DNA from: Streptomyces fragilis
GTDB lineage: Bacteria > Actinomycetota > Actinomycetes > Streptomycetales > Streptomycetaceae
Direction of reading: 5' to 3'
Length of the DNA: 64,000 nucleotides
NCBI RefSeq assembly: GCF_003112515.1
Contig: NZ_BEVZ01000005.1
Location: 248,001-312,000, forward strand
Every line of letters begins with the position of its first letter. Position 1 is the first letter of the stretch. A program made the translations under genes and the position numbers. Below the pieces are notes generated by a model that was given only the letters and a program-made list of their open reading frames with translations, was not told where the DNA came from and ran no database searches. Positions 25,906-34,530 of the stretch are shown here, piece by piece.

Positions 25906-28206
25906 TCAGCGGAAGCCGCGCAGCCGCAGGCTGTTGCTGACCACGAACACCGACGAGAAGGCCATCGCGCCACCGGCGATCACCGGGTTCAGCAGCCCCG
26001 CCGCCGCCAGCGGCAGCGCCGCCACGTTGTAGCCGAAGGCCCAGAACAGGTTGCCCTTGATGGTGGCCAGGGTCCGCCGGGAGAGCCGGATCGCGTCCGC
26101 CGCCACCCGCAGGTCCCCGCGGACCAGCGTGAGGTCGCTCGCCTCGATCGCCGCGTCGGTGCCCGTGCCCATGGCCAGGCCCAGGTCCGCCGCCGCCAGC
26201 GCCGCCGCGTCGTTGACGCCGTCGCCGACCATGGCCACCGTGCGGCCCTCCGCCTGGAGCCGGCGCACCGCCTCGACCTTGTCCTCGGGCAGGACCTCCG
26301 CGACGACGTCCGCCTCGTCGATGCCCACCGAGCGGGCCACCGAGACGGCCGCCCGCCGGTTGTCACCGGTCAGCAGCACCGGGCGCAGTCCCAGGCGGCG
26401 CAGCGCGGCCACCGCCTCCGCGCTGGTCGGCTTCACCGTGTCGGCGACCGCCAGGACCCCGCGCGGCGCGCCGTCCCAGGAGACCACCACGGCGGTGCGC
26501 CCGGCGTCCTCCGCGGCGTCCTTGGCCCGCGCCAGGGACTCGGGCAGCTCCGGGGCCGCCCCGTCCGCCGTGAGCCGGCCGACGATCACCTCACGCCCCT
26601 CGACGCGGCCGCGCACGCCCCGGCCGGGCAGGTTGACGAAGTCCTCCACGGCCGGCAGCGGGCCCACCCGCTCCTCGGCGCCGGCGGCCACCGCCCGCGC
26701 CACCGGATGCTCGGAGGCGTGCTCCACCGCGCCCGCGAGGCGCAGCAGTTCCGCCTCCTCGACGCCCTCGGCGGCGTGGGCCTCGTGCAGCGTCATCGAG
26801 CCGGTGGTGACCGTGCCGGTCTTGTCGAGCACCACGGTGTCCACCCGGCGGGTCGACTCCAGGACCTCGGGGCCCTTGATCAGGATGCCGAGCTGGGCGC
26901 CCCGCCCGGTGCCGACCATCAGGGCGGTGGGCGTCGCCAGGCCGAGCGCGCAGGGGCAGGCGATGATCAGCACCGCCACCGCCGCGGTGAACGCCGCCGT
27001 GACGTCGCCGTCGGCCAGCAGCCAGCCGACGAGGGTGCCCAGCGCGATCAGCAGCACCACCGGGACGAAGATCCCCGATATCCGGTCGGCCAGCCGCTGC
27101 ACCTCGGCCTTGCCGTTCTGCGCCTCCTCGACCAGCTCGGCCATCCGGGCCAGCCGGGTGTCGGAGCCCACCCGGGTGGCCTCCACGACGATCCGTCCGC
27201 CCGCGTTGACGGTCGCCCCGGTGACCGCGTCGCCCACCGAGACGTCCACCGGGGCCGACTCGCCGGTCAGCAGCGAGGCGTCCACGGCGGAGGATCCCTC
27301 CACCACCACGCCGTCGGTGGCGACCTTCTCGCCCGGGCGCACCACGAACCGGTCGCCGACCGCCAGCGCGTCGACCGGGATCCTGGTCTCGCGGCCGTCA
27401 CGGAGCACGGCGACGTCCTTGGCCCCGAGTTCCATCAGCGCCCGCAGCGCCGCCCCGGCGCGCCGCTTGGAGCGCGCCTCCAGCCAGCGGCCCAGCAGGA
27501 TCAGCGCCGTGACCCCGGCGGCGACCTCCAGGTAGAGCGTCGCGGAGGCGTCGCCGCGGGAGACGGTCAGGGAGAACTCGTGCCGCATGCCGGGCATCCC
27601 GGCGTGGCCCAGGAACAGCGCCCACAGCGACCAGCCGAAGGCGGCCAGGGTGCCCAGCGAGACGAGCGTGTCCATGGTGGCCGCGCCGTGCCGGGCGTTG
27701 GTCCAGGCGGCGCGGTGGAAGGGCAGGGCCCCCCACACCACGACCGGGGCGGCCAGGGTGAGGGAGAGCCACTGCCAGTTGTCGAACTGCAGCGCCGGGA
27801 TCATCGCCAGGAGCACCACGGGCAGCCCGAGGACCGCGGAGACCGTGAACCGGGTTCGCAGCGCCGTCACCTCGGGGTCGTCGTCCCCCTCGGCGTGCTT
27901 CCCGGTGCGGGCGCCCGGGCCGGCGGTCTCCGCGGGCGCCGGCGGGGGAGGAGGCTCCGCCGTGTACCCGGTCCGCACCACGGTGTCGACCAGGTCCTCC
28001 ACCGATACCCCCTCGGGGTAGGAGACCCGGGCTTTCTCGGTGGCGTAGTTGACCGTGGCCTCCACGCCCTCCATCCGGTTGAGCTTCTTCTCGACGCGGG
28101 CGGCGCACGAGGCGCAGGTCATGCCGCCGATCAGCAGCTCGACCTCGGAGCGGGGCGCGTCCGCGACCGGGTCCGCCGCCCCGGTCGTGGTGACGGTGCT
28201 GGACAT
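25906..28206 (-). CDS. copA: Copper-exporting P1B-type ATPase CopA
   Basis: A 766-residue membrane pump exporting Cu(I). One N-terminal heavy-metal-associated domain with GGMTCASC (Cys31, Cys34). Then come eight membrane helices with the metal motif [12 protein letters not shown] (CPC about residue 417), the phosphorylation loop [12 protein letters not shown], the P1B signature SEHPVAR and the hinge [17 protein letters not shown]. The TGES-type actuator loop appears as LLTGESAPV. The loop between the metal-binding domain and helix one is Pro/Ala-rich. ATG at 28206. It lies 92 bp downstream of copZ, with the CsoR-type operator ahead of that gene, so both are expected to be induced by copper excess. 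Confidence 0.96.
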   Translation of the reverse strand: MSSTVTTTGAADPVADAPRSEVELLIGGMTCASCAARVEKKLNRMEGVEATVNYATEKARVSYPEGVSVEDLVDTVVRTGYTAEPPPPPAPAETAGPGARTGKHAEGDDDPEVTALRTRFTVSAVLGLPVVLLAMIPALQFDNWQWLSLTLAAPVVVWGALPFHRAAWTNARHGAATMDTLVSLGTLAAFGWSLWALFLGHAGMPGMRHEFSLTVSRGDASATLYLEVAAGVTALILLGRWLEARSKRRAGAALRALMELGAKDVAVLRDGRETRIPVDALAVGDRFVVRPGEKVATDGVVVEGSSAVDASLLTGESAPVDVSVGDAVTGATVNAGGRIVVEATRVGSDTRLARMAELVEEAQNGKAEVQRLADRISGIFVPVVLLIALGTLVGWLLADGDVTAAFTAAVAVLIIACPCALGLATPTALMVGTGRGAQLGILIKGPEVLESTRRVDTVVLDKTGTVTTGSMTLHEAHAAEGVEEAELLRLAGAVEHASEHPVARAVAAGAEERVGPLPAVEDFVNLPGRGVRGRVEGREVIVGRLTADGAAPELPESLARAKDAAEDAGRTAVVVSWDGAPRGVLAVADTVKPTSAEAVAALRRLGLRPVLLTGDNRRAAVSVARSVGIDEADVVAEVLPEDKVEAVRRLQAEGRTVAMVGDGVNDAAALAAADLGLAMGTGTDAAIEASDLTLVRGDLRVAADAIRLSRRTLATIKGNLFWAFGYNVAALPLAAAGLLNPVIAGGAMAFSSVFVVSNSLRLRGFR

Positions 28207-28298
28207 TCGGGCCTCCTGGGCGATGACGGGTGACGCGGGGGGTGCGACGTCGTGCCGCGGGCGTGCCGCGGACGGGCGGCGTCGCCTGCCGCGGACGG

Positions 28299-28538
28299 TC
28301 AGGCGCGGCCGGCGTACTCGAAGCCGGCCTCGTCGACGGCGGCGCGGACCGCCTCCTCCTCCAGCGGGGCGGCCGAGACCACGGTGACCTCCCCGGCCGA
28401 GGCGACGGCCTTGACCGACTCCACGCCCGGGATGCGGGAGAGCTCGCCGGAGACCGAGCCCTCGCAGTGGCCGCAGCTCATGCCGGTGACCTTGTAGACG
28501 GCGGTGACGGTTCCCTGGGTGTCGGTCGACTGGGTCAT
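28299..28538 (-). CDS. copZ: Copper chaperone CopZ (HMA domain)
   Basis: A 79-residue single heavy-metal-associated domain (ferredoxin-like fold) carrying Cu(I) to CopA. The copper loop is [13 protein letters not shown] with the two cysteines in MSCxHC, followed by the usual [14 protein letters not shown] and a C-terminal [10 protein letters not shown]. The extra His between the cysteines is common in actinobacterial CopZ. ATG at 28538. It is the first gene of a copZ-copA unit, with the palindromic CsoR site 53 bp upstream of the start. Confidence 0.95.
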   Translation of the reverse strand: MTQSTDTQGTVTAVYKVTGMSCGHCEGSVSGELSRIPGVESVKAVASAGEVTVVSAAPLEEEAVRAAVDEAGFEYAGRA

Positions 28539-28590
28539 GTCGTTACTCCTGATCGGTGGGATGGCGTTGTCGCCCTCTGGTACCCAGACT

Positions 28591-28607
28591 ATACCCCCTG
28601 GGGGTAT
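28591..28607. promoter_or_regulatory. CsoR-type copper operator
   Basis: ATACCCCCTGGGGGTAT is a perfect 17-nt palindrome of the GC-tract form bound by CsoR copper-sensing repressors, placed at the copZ promoter. No csoR gene is in this window, so the repressor is encoded elsewhere. Confidence 0.92.
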
Positions 28608-28774
28608 GTGCCAAAGGAGGCTGCCCGGCGGGGCGCGCCGACGGCCGCGGGTCCGCCCCGGCGCGGGGTGTCGACGCCGGGCCGTGGAGGCACACACTGT
28701 GTCGGGAGCGTTCCTGGCCCGGTCCCGGTGAGACGGTCGGTCCGGCGAGCTGTCGACTGCGAAGGAGTCCTGGC

Positions 28775-30277
28775 ATGACGAAGACCCTCCACCACTGGAT
28801 CGGCGGCAGGACCGTCGAGGGGACCTCCGGGAGCCACGGTCCGGTCACCGACCCCGCCACCGGCGCCGTCACCACCCGGGTCGCCTTCGCCGGCGTGGAG
28901 GAGGTGGACGCGGCGGTCGCCGCCGCCGAGGCGGCGTTCGCCGACTGGGGCCGCTCCTCGCTGGCCGCCCGCACCGCGATCCTGTTCAGGTTCCGCGCCC
29001 TGGTGGACGCCCACCGCGACGAGCTCGCCCGGCTGATCACCGCCGAGCACGGCAAGGTGCACTCCGACGCCCTCGGCGAGGTCGCCCGGGGCCTGGAGAT
29101 CGTCGAGCTGGCCTGCGGGATCCCGGTCCAGCTCAAGGGCGAGCTGTCCACCGAGGTGGCGAGCCGGGTGGACGTGGCCGCGATCCGGCGGCCGCTGGGC
29201 GTGGTCGCCGGCATCACGCCGTTCAACTTCCCCGCCATGGTGCCGATGTGGATGTTCCCCCTGGCCGTCGCCTGCGGGAACACCTTCGTGCTCAAGCCCT
29301 CGGAGAAGGACCCCTCGGCCGCGAACCTGCTCGCCTCGCTGCTCGCGGAGGCCGGCCTGCCGGACGGGGTGTTCAACGTGGTGCACGGGGACCGGGTGGC
29401 CGTCGACCGGCTGCTGGAGCACCCGGACGTCCGGGCGGTCTCCTTCGTGGGCTCCACGCCCGTCGCCCGGCACGTCCACACCACCGCCGCGGCCCACGGC
29501 AAGCGCGTCCAGGCGCTCGGCGGGGCCAAGAACCACATGCTGGTGCTGCCCGACGCCGACCTGGACGCCGCCGCCGACGCCGCGGTCTCCGCCGCCTACG
29601 GCTCGGCGGGGGAGCGGTGCATGGCGATCTCGGCGGTGGTCGCGGTCGGGGCGATCGGCGACGAGCTGGTGCGCCGGATCCGTGAGCGCGCCGAGAAGGT
29701 CGTGATCGGCCCCGGCCACGACCCCGTCTCCGAGATGGGCCCGCTGATCACCCGCGCCCACCGGGACCGCGTGGCCTCGTACGTGCGGGGCGCCGCCGCG
29801 CAGGGGGCCGAGGTGGTCCTGGACGGCACCGGCTTCACCGTCGAGGGGTACGAGGGCGGACACTGGATCGGCATCTCGCTGCTGGACCGGGTGCCGGTCA
29901 CCGCCGACGCGTACCGTGACGAGATCTTCGGCCCGGTGCTGTGCGTGCTGCGGGCCGAGACCTACGAGGAGGGGCTGGCGCTCGTCAACGCCTCACCGTT
30001 CGGCAACGGCGCGGCGATCTTCACCCGTGACGGCGGGGCGGCGCGGCGCTTCCAGATGGAGGTGGAGGCCGGGATGGTGGGGGTGAACGTCCCGATCCCG
30101 GTGCCGGTCGGGTACCACTCGTTCGGCGGGTGGAAGGACTCGCTCTTCGGCGACCACCACATCTACGGCAACGACGGCACGCGCTTCTACACCCGGGGCA
30201 AGGTCGTCACCACCCGCTGGCCCGACCCGGCCGACACCCCTCCGGGCGTGGACCTCGGCTTCCCCCGCAACCACTGA
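28775..30277 (+). CDS. mmsA: CoA-acylating methylmalonate-semialdehyde dehydrogenase
   Basis: A 500-residue aldehyde dehydrogenase that turns (methyl)malonate semialdehyde into propionyl- or acetyl-CoA in valine, beta-alanine and inositol breakdown. Family signs are GVVAGITPFNFPAMVPMWMFP, FVGSTPVARHVH and YGSAGERCMAISAVV with catalytic Cys282. GVNVPIPVPVGYHSFGGWKDS is typical of MmsA, not of ordinary aldehyde dehydrogenases. ATG at 28775 is preceded by GAAGGAG. It is divergent from copZ, but the roles are unrelated. The gene has no pathway partner nearby. Confidence 0.95.
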   Translation: MTKTLHHWIGGRTVEGTSGSHGPVTDPATGAVTTRVAFAGVEEVDAAVAAAEAAFADWGRSSLAARTAILFRFRALVDAHRDELARLITAEHGKVHSDALGEVARGLEIVELACGIPVQLKGELSTEVASRVDVAAIRRPLGVVAGITPFNFPAMVPMWMFPLAVACGNTFVLKPSEKDPSAANLLASLLAEAGLPDGVFNVVHGDRVAVDRLLEHPDVRAVSFVGSTPVARHVHTTAAAHGKRVQALGGAKNHMLVLPDADLDAAADAAVSAAYGSAGERCMAISAVVAVGAIGDELVRRIRERAEKVVIGPGHDPVSEMGPLITRAHRDRVASYVRGAAAQGAEVVLDGTGFTVEGYEGGHWIGISLLDRVPVTADAYRDEIFGPVLCVLRAETYEEGLALVNASPFGNGAAIFTRDGGAARRFQMEVEAGMVGVNVPIPVPVGYHSFGGWKDSLFGDHHIYGNDGTRFYTRGKVVTTRWPDPADTPPGVDLGFPRNH

Positions 30278-30307
30278 CGCGACCGCTGACCCCGCCGCCG
30301 TCCGCGG

Positions 30308-30340
30308 CCCGCCCCCGTCCGCCCCCGGCAGGGCGGGGGC
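30308..30340. terminator. GC-rich hairpin after mmsA
   Basis: GCCCCCG (30311-30317) pairs with CGGGGGC (30334-30340), with further possible C/G pairing around it. It lies between the convergent mmsA and the small membrane-protein gene and probably ends both transcripts. Confidence 0.45.
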
Positions 30341-30347
30341 CTCACGG

Positions 30348-30539
30348 TCAGTGCGCCGCCGCGGCCGTGCCGGAAGGAAGGGGGAGAGCGGCGCCCGCGC
30401 CCCCCGGGCCCTCGGAGCTGACGCCCGGAACCTCCGCCTCCGCGGGCCCCGCGCCGCCCGGCGCGACCCCCGCCGCATACGTGACCATCAGGGCGGCGAC
30501 CGTGCACCCCACCCATGCCGCGGTGTACCGCAGCTTCAT
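30348..30539 (-). CDS. Small single-pass membrane protein
   Basis: A 63-residue protein starting MKLRYTAAWVGCTVAALMV. It has one N-terminal hydrophobic segment of about 20 residues after two basic residues, then a Gly/Ala/Pro-rich tail. GAGGTGGGG stands before ATG 30539; a GTG nine bases further up is also possible. It could be a signal-anchored or secreted peptide. I do not recognise a family. It lies alone in the 515-bp spacer between mmsA and the acyl-CoA synthetase. The rest of that spacer holds the hairpin at 30308-30340 and the promoter of the next gene. Confidence 0.45.
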   Translation of the reverse strand: MKLRYTAAWVGCTVAALMVTYAAGVAPGGAGPAEAEVPGVSSEGPGGAGAALPLPSGTAAAAH

Positions 30540-30735
30540 GCGCCCCACCTCACGCCGACGACCGGACGAACCGGCACACCCAGAACGGACGGACGACCTC
30601 CGGACCGGTCGGCCTCGCCCCCGGTGCCGCCGACCCCGGACCCGACTCTACTGGCCGCCACCGACAGGCCCGCAGTCGGTTTTCCGCCACCCCGCATCTT
30701 CCCGGCGGCTTCACGCCGGACCCGTTGACTCTTTT

Positions 30736-30749
30736 TTACGCGCGAGTAA
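30736..30749. promoter_or_regulatory. Candidate operator of the acyl-CoA synthetase gene
   Basis: TTACGCGCGAGTAA is a 14-bp palindrome with one mismatched pair. It lies 5 bp after a TTGACT -35-like element and overlaps a possible -10. Sites of this form are typical of TetR-family fatty-acid regulators; the regulator is not in the window. Confidence 0.55.
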
Positions 30750-30792
30750 GTTAGCGGCCCGACACCCCGAAACGCCGGACCCGGGAGCGCAC

Positions 30793-32712
30793 ATGGGCGT
30801 ACGCAGCGAGATGAAGCGGGCACGGCGGAGCATGGGAGGCCGAGCCGCCACCGTCGAGACCGTCCGGGACGAGCGGGGTGTCGTGCGCGAGGCGCGCACC
30901 CCGGCGCTGGCCGCGCCGCCCGAGCACGGCAGCATCGCCGACCTGCCGTTCACCAACGCCGCCGAGGCCCCGGACGCCGTGGTGCTCCGCCGCCGCGGCG
31001 ACGACGGCGCCTGGACGCCGGTGACGGCGGAGCAGTTCGCCCGCGAGGTGACCGCCGTCGCCAAGGGCCTGATCGCGGCGGGCCTCGAACCCGGCGGCGG
31101 CGTGGCCGTGATGTCGCGGACCCGCTACGAGTGGACCCTGCTGGACTTCGCGGTCTGGGCGGCCGGCGGGCGCACCGTCCCCGTCTACCCGACCTCGGCC
31201 CCGGAGCAGGTGGAGTGGATCCTCGCCGACTCCGGCGCCCGCTTCGTCGTCGTGGAGAGCGCCGAACTCGCCGCCGTCGTCCTGCGGGGGACCCACGCGG
31301 AGCAGCCGCGGCTGTGGGAGCTCGACGGGGGAGGCGTCGCCGAACTCGTCGCACTCGGCGGGGAGACGCCCGACGCGGCGGTGGCCGAACGCCGCGCCGC
31401 GCTCGGCCCGGACAGCGTCGCCACCCTCTGCTACACCTCGGGCACCACCGGGCGCCCCAAGGGCTGCGTCCTCACCCACGCCAACCTGCACGCCGAGGCC
31501 GCCAACACCGTCGAACTCCTGCACCCGGTGTTCAAGGCCGCCACCGGCCGGGCGGCCTCCACCCTGCTCTTCCTGCCGCTGGCGCACATCCTCGGACGGA
31601 CCATCCAGATCGCCTGCCAGATGGCCCGGATAGAACTGGGGCACTGCCCCAGCATCAAGCCCGACGAACTGCGTCCCCTGTTCCGGGAGTTCCGGCCCAC
31701 CTTCCTGGTCGGCGTGCCGTACCTGTTCGAGAAGATCCGTGACACCGGGCGGGCCACCGCCGAGAAGATCGGCCGCGGCGCGTCCTTCGACCGCGCCGAA
31801 CGCCTCGGAGTCCGCTTCGCCGAGGCCCACCTGCGCCGTTTCCTCGGACAGGGCGACGGGCCCGGCCTCGCCCTGCGGGCCGGCTGGGCGCTCTACGACC
31901 TGCTGGTCTACCGCCGCATCCGCAAGGAACTCGGCGGCCGGCTGCGGTACGCCATCAGCGGCGGCTCCCCGCTCGACCGCGAGCTCAACCTGTTCTTCTA
32001 CGCGGCCGGCGTCCTGGTCTACGAGGGGTACGGCCTCACCGAGACCACCGCCGCCGCCACCGTGGTCCCGCCGCTCGAGCCGCGCCCGGGCACCGTCGGG
32101 CGTCCCGTCCCCGGCACGGCGGTCCGGATCGCCGAGGACGGGGAGGTGCTGGTCAAGGGCGGCATCGTCTTCGGCTCGTACTGGAACAACCCGGAGGCGA
32201 CCGACGCCGTCCTGCGCGACGGGTGGTTCGCCACCGGTGACCTCGGCGCGCTGGACGAGGGCGGCTACCTGACCATCACCGGCCGCAAGAAGGACCTGAT
32301 CGTCACCTCCGGCGGCAAGAACGTGGCCCCGGCGGTGCTGGAGGACCGGATGCGCAGCCGGCCGCCGGTCGGCCAGTGCATGGTGGTCGGCGACAACCGG
32401 CCGTTCGTGGGCGCGCTGGTCACCCTGGACCCGGAGGCCGTCGCCCACTGGCTCCAGGTGCGGGGCAGGCCGGCCGACACGCCGATGTCCGAGGTGATCC
32501 GGGACGAGCGGATCCGGGCCGAGGTGCAGAAGGCCGTCGACCACGCCAACCGGGCGGTCTCCCGTGCGGAGTCAGTGCGCTCGTTCGTCCTCGTCGAGGG
32601 GGAGTGGACCGAGGAGAACGGGCTGCTCACCCCGTCCCTCAAGGTCAAGCGGCACGCGGTCGCGGAGGCGTACGCGGAGCGGATCGAGGAGCTGTACCGC
32701 AGGACGACCTGA
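30793..32712 (+). CDS. Long-chain fatty-acid-CoA ligase (AMP-forming)
   Basis: A 639-residue adenylate-forming enzyme that activates fatty acids through an acyl-AMP to acyl-CoA. Signatures: LCYTSGTTGRPKGCVLTHANL (P-loop, about residue 213), the long-chain FACS stretch LVYEGYGLTETTAAATVV (about 412), and DGWFATGDLGALDEGGYLTITGRKKDLIVTSGGKNVAP with the hinge Asp and the catalytic Lys region. The N-terminus is basic (MGVRSEMKRARRSMGGR). ATG at 30793 has GGGAG upstream; ATG at 30811 is an alternative. Length and motifs fit Streptomyces FadD-type enzymes. A fatty-acid-type operator lies 44 bp upstream. Confidence 0.92.
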   Translation: MGVRSEMKRARRSMGGRAATVETVRDERGVVREARTPALAAPPEHGSIADLPFTNAAEAPDAVVLRRRGDDGAWTPVTAEQFAREVTAVAKGLIAAGLEPGGGVAVMSRTRYEWTLLDFAVWAAGGRTVPVYPTSAPEQVEWILADSGARFVVVESAELAAVVLRGTHAEQPRLWELDGGGVAELVALGGETPDAAVAERRAALGPDSVATLCYTSGTTGRPKGCVLTHANLHAEAANTVELLHPVFKAATGRAASTLLFLPLAHILGRTIQIACQMARIELGHCPSIKPDELRPLFREFRPTFLVGVPYLFEKIRDTGRATAEKIGRGASFDRAERLGVRFAEAHLRRFLGQGDGPGLALRAGWALYDLLVYRRIRKELGGRLRYAISGGSPLDRELNLFFYAAGVLVYEGYGLTETTAAATVVPPLEPRPGTVGRPVPGTAVRIAEDGEVLVKGGIVFGSYWNNPEATDAVLRDGWFATGDLGALDEGGYLTITGRKKDLIVTSGGKNVAPAVLEDRMRSRPPVGQCMVVGDNRPFVGALVTLDPEAVAHWLQVRGRPADTPMSEVIRDERIRAEVQKAVDHANRAVSRAESVRSFVLVEGEWTEENGLLTPSLKVKRHAVAEAYAERIEELYRRTT

Positions 32713-32893
32713 GTACGTGATGACTTGTCACATTATACCTGGCATTCGGGTGAATTCCCGGATCGAGTGCCCTGTGGAGTTTCCTCCCGGCGATCACCTC
32801 GTTCTACTTCTCGGCAGGTCATGGTGCGAGCCGCTCGTGAGCTCGCTCGGTTCCGGCCGACACAGGGGCATGACCGTTGAGAAGGGAAACTTC
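32713..32893 (+). promoter_or_regulatory. Promoter and leader region of the short chaplin gene
   Basis: A 181-bp spacer whose first 50 bp are AT-rich with a TGATGACTTGTCACATTATAC stretch resembling an extended promoter. The remaining about 110 bp form the leader. Chaplin genes of model Streptomyces depend on the developmental sigma factor BldN, but the match to its promoter cannot be judged by eye. No rodlin gene is found here. Confidence 0.35.
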
Positions 32894-33121
32894 ATGAAGA
32901 AGAGCATTGCTGTCGTCGCGGGCGCCCTGATGGCGGCTTCCATCGCCGCTCCGGCCTTCGCCGACGCCGAGGCCGAGGGCCAGGCCGTCGGCTCCCCGGG
33001 TGTGCTCTCCGGCAACGTCATCCAGGTGCCGGTCGAGGTCGCGCTGAACCTGTGCGGCAACACCATCAACGTCATCGGCCTGCTGAACCCCGCCATCGGC
33101 AACTTCTGCAGCATCAACTGA
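32894..33121 (+). CDS. Short chaplin (ChpD position)
   Basis: A 75-residue secreted amyloid-forming surfactant protein that coats aerial hyphae. Signal peptide MKKSIAVVAGALMAASIAA, cleaved near AFADAE. It is followed by one chaplin domain: DAEAEGQAVGSPGVLSGN, IQVPVEVALNLCGNTINV and IGLLNPAIGNFCSIN, with both conserved cysteines that form the internal disulfide. The stop comes right after the domain, as in the short class ChpD-H. ATG at 32894 with AAGGGA upstream. By position, between the acyl-CoA synthetase and the long chaplin, it is the counterpart of S. coelicolor chpD. Confidence 0.95.
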   Translation: MKKSIAVVAGALMAASIAAPAFADAEAEGQAVGSPGVLSGNVIQVPVEVALNLCGNTINVIGLLNPAIGNFCSIN

Positions 33122-33145
33122 CGTACCGGCCACTCGGCTGTACCC

Positions 33146-33188
33146 GGGCCGGCTCCCACGTGCCCTCGGGGTATGCCGGAGCCGGCCC
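33146..33188 (+). terminator. Hairpin between the two plus-strand chaplins
   Basis: A perfect 11-bp stem GGGCCGGCTCC with GGAGCCGGCCC and a 21-nt loop, 24 bp after the short chaplin stop and 33 bp before the next start. It could end or attenuate transcription. Confidence 0.6.
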
Positions 33189-33221
33189 TCCCCGATTCTC
33201 CGAGCAGGAAGATCATCAGTA

Positions 33222-33899
33222 GTGCGACAGTCTCTGAGCAGGGGCGCGGTCATGGCCGCAGCCGCAACCGGCCTCCTCGCCGCCTACGGCGCCCCGGCCT
33301 TCGCCGACTCCGAGGCGGAGGCGCAGGCCGCGAACTCCCCCGGTGTCGTGTCCGGCAACGTGATCCAGGTGCCGGTCAACATCCCGGTGAACGTCTGCGG
33401 CAACACGATCGACGTCATCGCCCTCCTCAACCCCGCGATCGGCAACACCTGCCTGACCGACGTCGAGGCGGACGACGAGGGCGACCGCGGGAACCCGGGC
33501 GGCGGTCACCACCCGCACAACCCGCACCACCCGAACAACCCGCCCGGCTACGGCCACGAGGAGCCTCCGGGCGGTGGCCACGAGCAGCCTCCTGGCGGTG
33601 GCCACGAGCAGCCTCCGGGCGGCGGTCACGAGCAGCCTCCGGGCGGCGGTCACGAGCAGCCTCCGGGTGGCGACGACGACAAGCCTCCGGCCTCCGGTCA
33701 GGAGAACCCGCCCACCGACGGCCAGAAGCCGCCGGCGGACGACCGCACGGTGCCGCCCGCCCCGGGGCCGCACGGCGGCGACGGGCCGCAGCTGGCCGAG
33801 ACCGGTGCCGCCGGGACCGCCGCTGCGGCCGCCGCGGCTGCCGCGCTCATCGGTGCCGGCGCCCTGCTGTACCGCCGCGGACGCGTCGGCGCCTGCTGA
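33222..33899 (+). CDS. Sortase-anchored chaplin with one chaplin domain and a repeat stalk
   Basis: A 225-residue wall-anchored chaplin. Signal peptide (MRQSLSRGAVMAAAATGLLAAYGAPAFA), one chaplin domain (residues about 29-85, with cysteines in VNVCGNTIDV and AIGNTCLTD), then a His/Pro/Gly-rich stalk with about five GGGHEQPP repeats. A sorting signal ends it: LAETG at 191-195, a hydrophobic stretch and RRGRVGAC. S. coelicolor ChpA, B and C, the known sortase-anchored class, have two chaplin domains; here the second is replaced by the stalk. GTG at 33222 with AGGAAG upstream. It is the positional counterpart of chpA. The sortase is not in the window. Confidence 0.92.
   Translation: MRQSLSRGAVMAAAATGLLAAYGAPAFADSEAEAQAANSPGVVSGNVIQVPVNIPVNVCGNTIDVIALLNPAIGNTCLTDVEADDEGDRGNPGGGHHPHNPHHPNNPPGYGHEEPPGGGHEQPPGGGHEQPPGGGHEQPPGGGHEQPPGGDDDKPPASGQENPPTDGQKPPADDRTVPPAPGPHGGDGPQLAETGAAGTAAAAAAAAALIGAGALLYRRGRVGAC
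33556..33668 (+). repeat. 24-bp coding repeats in the long chaplin
   Basis: About five tandem copies of a 24-base unit (GGCGGTGGCCACGAGCAGCC plus four bases) encode the 8-residue unit GGGHEQPP. The first copy has GAG for CAG (HEEPP). The two halves of the array use GGT or GGC consistently, pointing to recent unit duplication. Confidence 0.9.
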
Positions 33900-33918
33900 C
33901 CCGCCCCACGGCTCGCCG

Positions 33919-33957
33919 CCGGCCGTCCTTCCGTCATTCCCGCGGAGGGACGGCCGG
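33919..33957 (+). terminator. Terminator after the long chaplin
   Basis: A 14-bp stem (CCGGCCGTCCTTCC with its complement, one wobble) and an 11-nt loop, 20 bp past the stop. Confidence 0.75.
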
Positions 33958-34094
33958 TCCGCGTAGGGGGCCATTTTTCGGCCGGGTGCGTGCCGGCGGG
34001 GTTTCCCCGAGCGATGTGGCTCGTTGGGCACGGAGAGTCGAAAGCCCGTCGCGGCGGCCGCGTCGTCGGTCAGCCGCGGCACGAAAGGAACACG

Positions 34095-34367
34095 ATGAAG
34101 TCTCTGAAGGCAGCCGCCGTCCTCGTCGGTTCGCTGGCCGCCGCGGCCGGTGTCTCCGGGACCGCCTCCGCCGCAGAGGAGCCCGCCTCCCCGCTGGGTT
34201 CGGTCACCGAGCTCGCGGGTCCGCTGATGCCGATCCAGCACCAGAGCGGTGAGACCCTGCTCGACACCGAGTCCGAGGGCTCCCCGCTCAACGCGGTCAA
34301 CGGCATGACGGAGCAGCTGAACAAGAACGGCGGCGGACTGCTCGGCGGGCTTCCCGTCGGCGGCTGA
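34095..34367 (+). CDS. Small secreted protein near the chaplins
   Basis: A 90-residue protein with a Sec signal MKSLKAAAVLVGSLAAAAGV cleaved after TASA (about residue 27). The mature part of about 63 residues is acidic and ends in a Gly/Leu-rich tail (NKNGGGLLGGLPVGG). It has no cysteine and no chaplin or rodlin motif; LDTESEGSPLNAVNGMTEQL is the most distinctive stretch. ATG at 34095 has AAAGGA upstream. Its place between chaplin and tyrosinase genes suggests expression in aerial growth, but I do not know its function. Confidence 0.75.
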   Translation: MKSLKAAAVLVGSLAAAAGVSGTASAAEEPASPLGSVTELAGPLMPIQHQSGETLLDTESEGSPLNAVNGMTEQLNKNGGGLLGGLPVGG

Positions 34368-34389
34368 CGCCGCCGGGAGCTCGTCGGCC

Positions 34390-34422
34390 GGGCCGGATCC
34401 GCCGGAAGGGCGGAGCCGGCCC
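34390..34422 (+). terminator. Terminator after the small secreted protein gene
   Basis: A 14-bp stem GGGCCGGATCCGCC with GGCGGAGCCGGCCC (one internal mismatch) and a 5-nt loop. Confidence 0.7.
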
Positions 34423-34530
34423 GCGCCTGTTCTCCCGTCCGTCACCCCTTCCGTCCGTCGTCCCTCCCGTGCCGCCCGCCCGGCCGGGAGATTCCGCGCG
34501 TCATCACCCAGGATCTGCTGGAGAACCACG

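Noticed and set aside
25703-26032. A 109-codon plus-strand gene before copA
   Set aside because: The first 20 residues look plausible but the rest is antisense to copA and low complexity. Kept only as a relic finding.
30130-30792. N-terminal extension of the acyl-CoA ligase by 221 codons
   Set aside because: The extension overlaps mmsA and its terminator and has no conserved sequence.
33556-33668. CRISPR or regulatory direct repeats
   Set aside because: The 24-bp units are in coding phase and explain the GGGHEQPP stalk.
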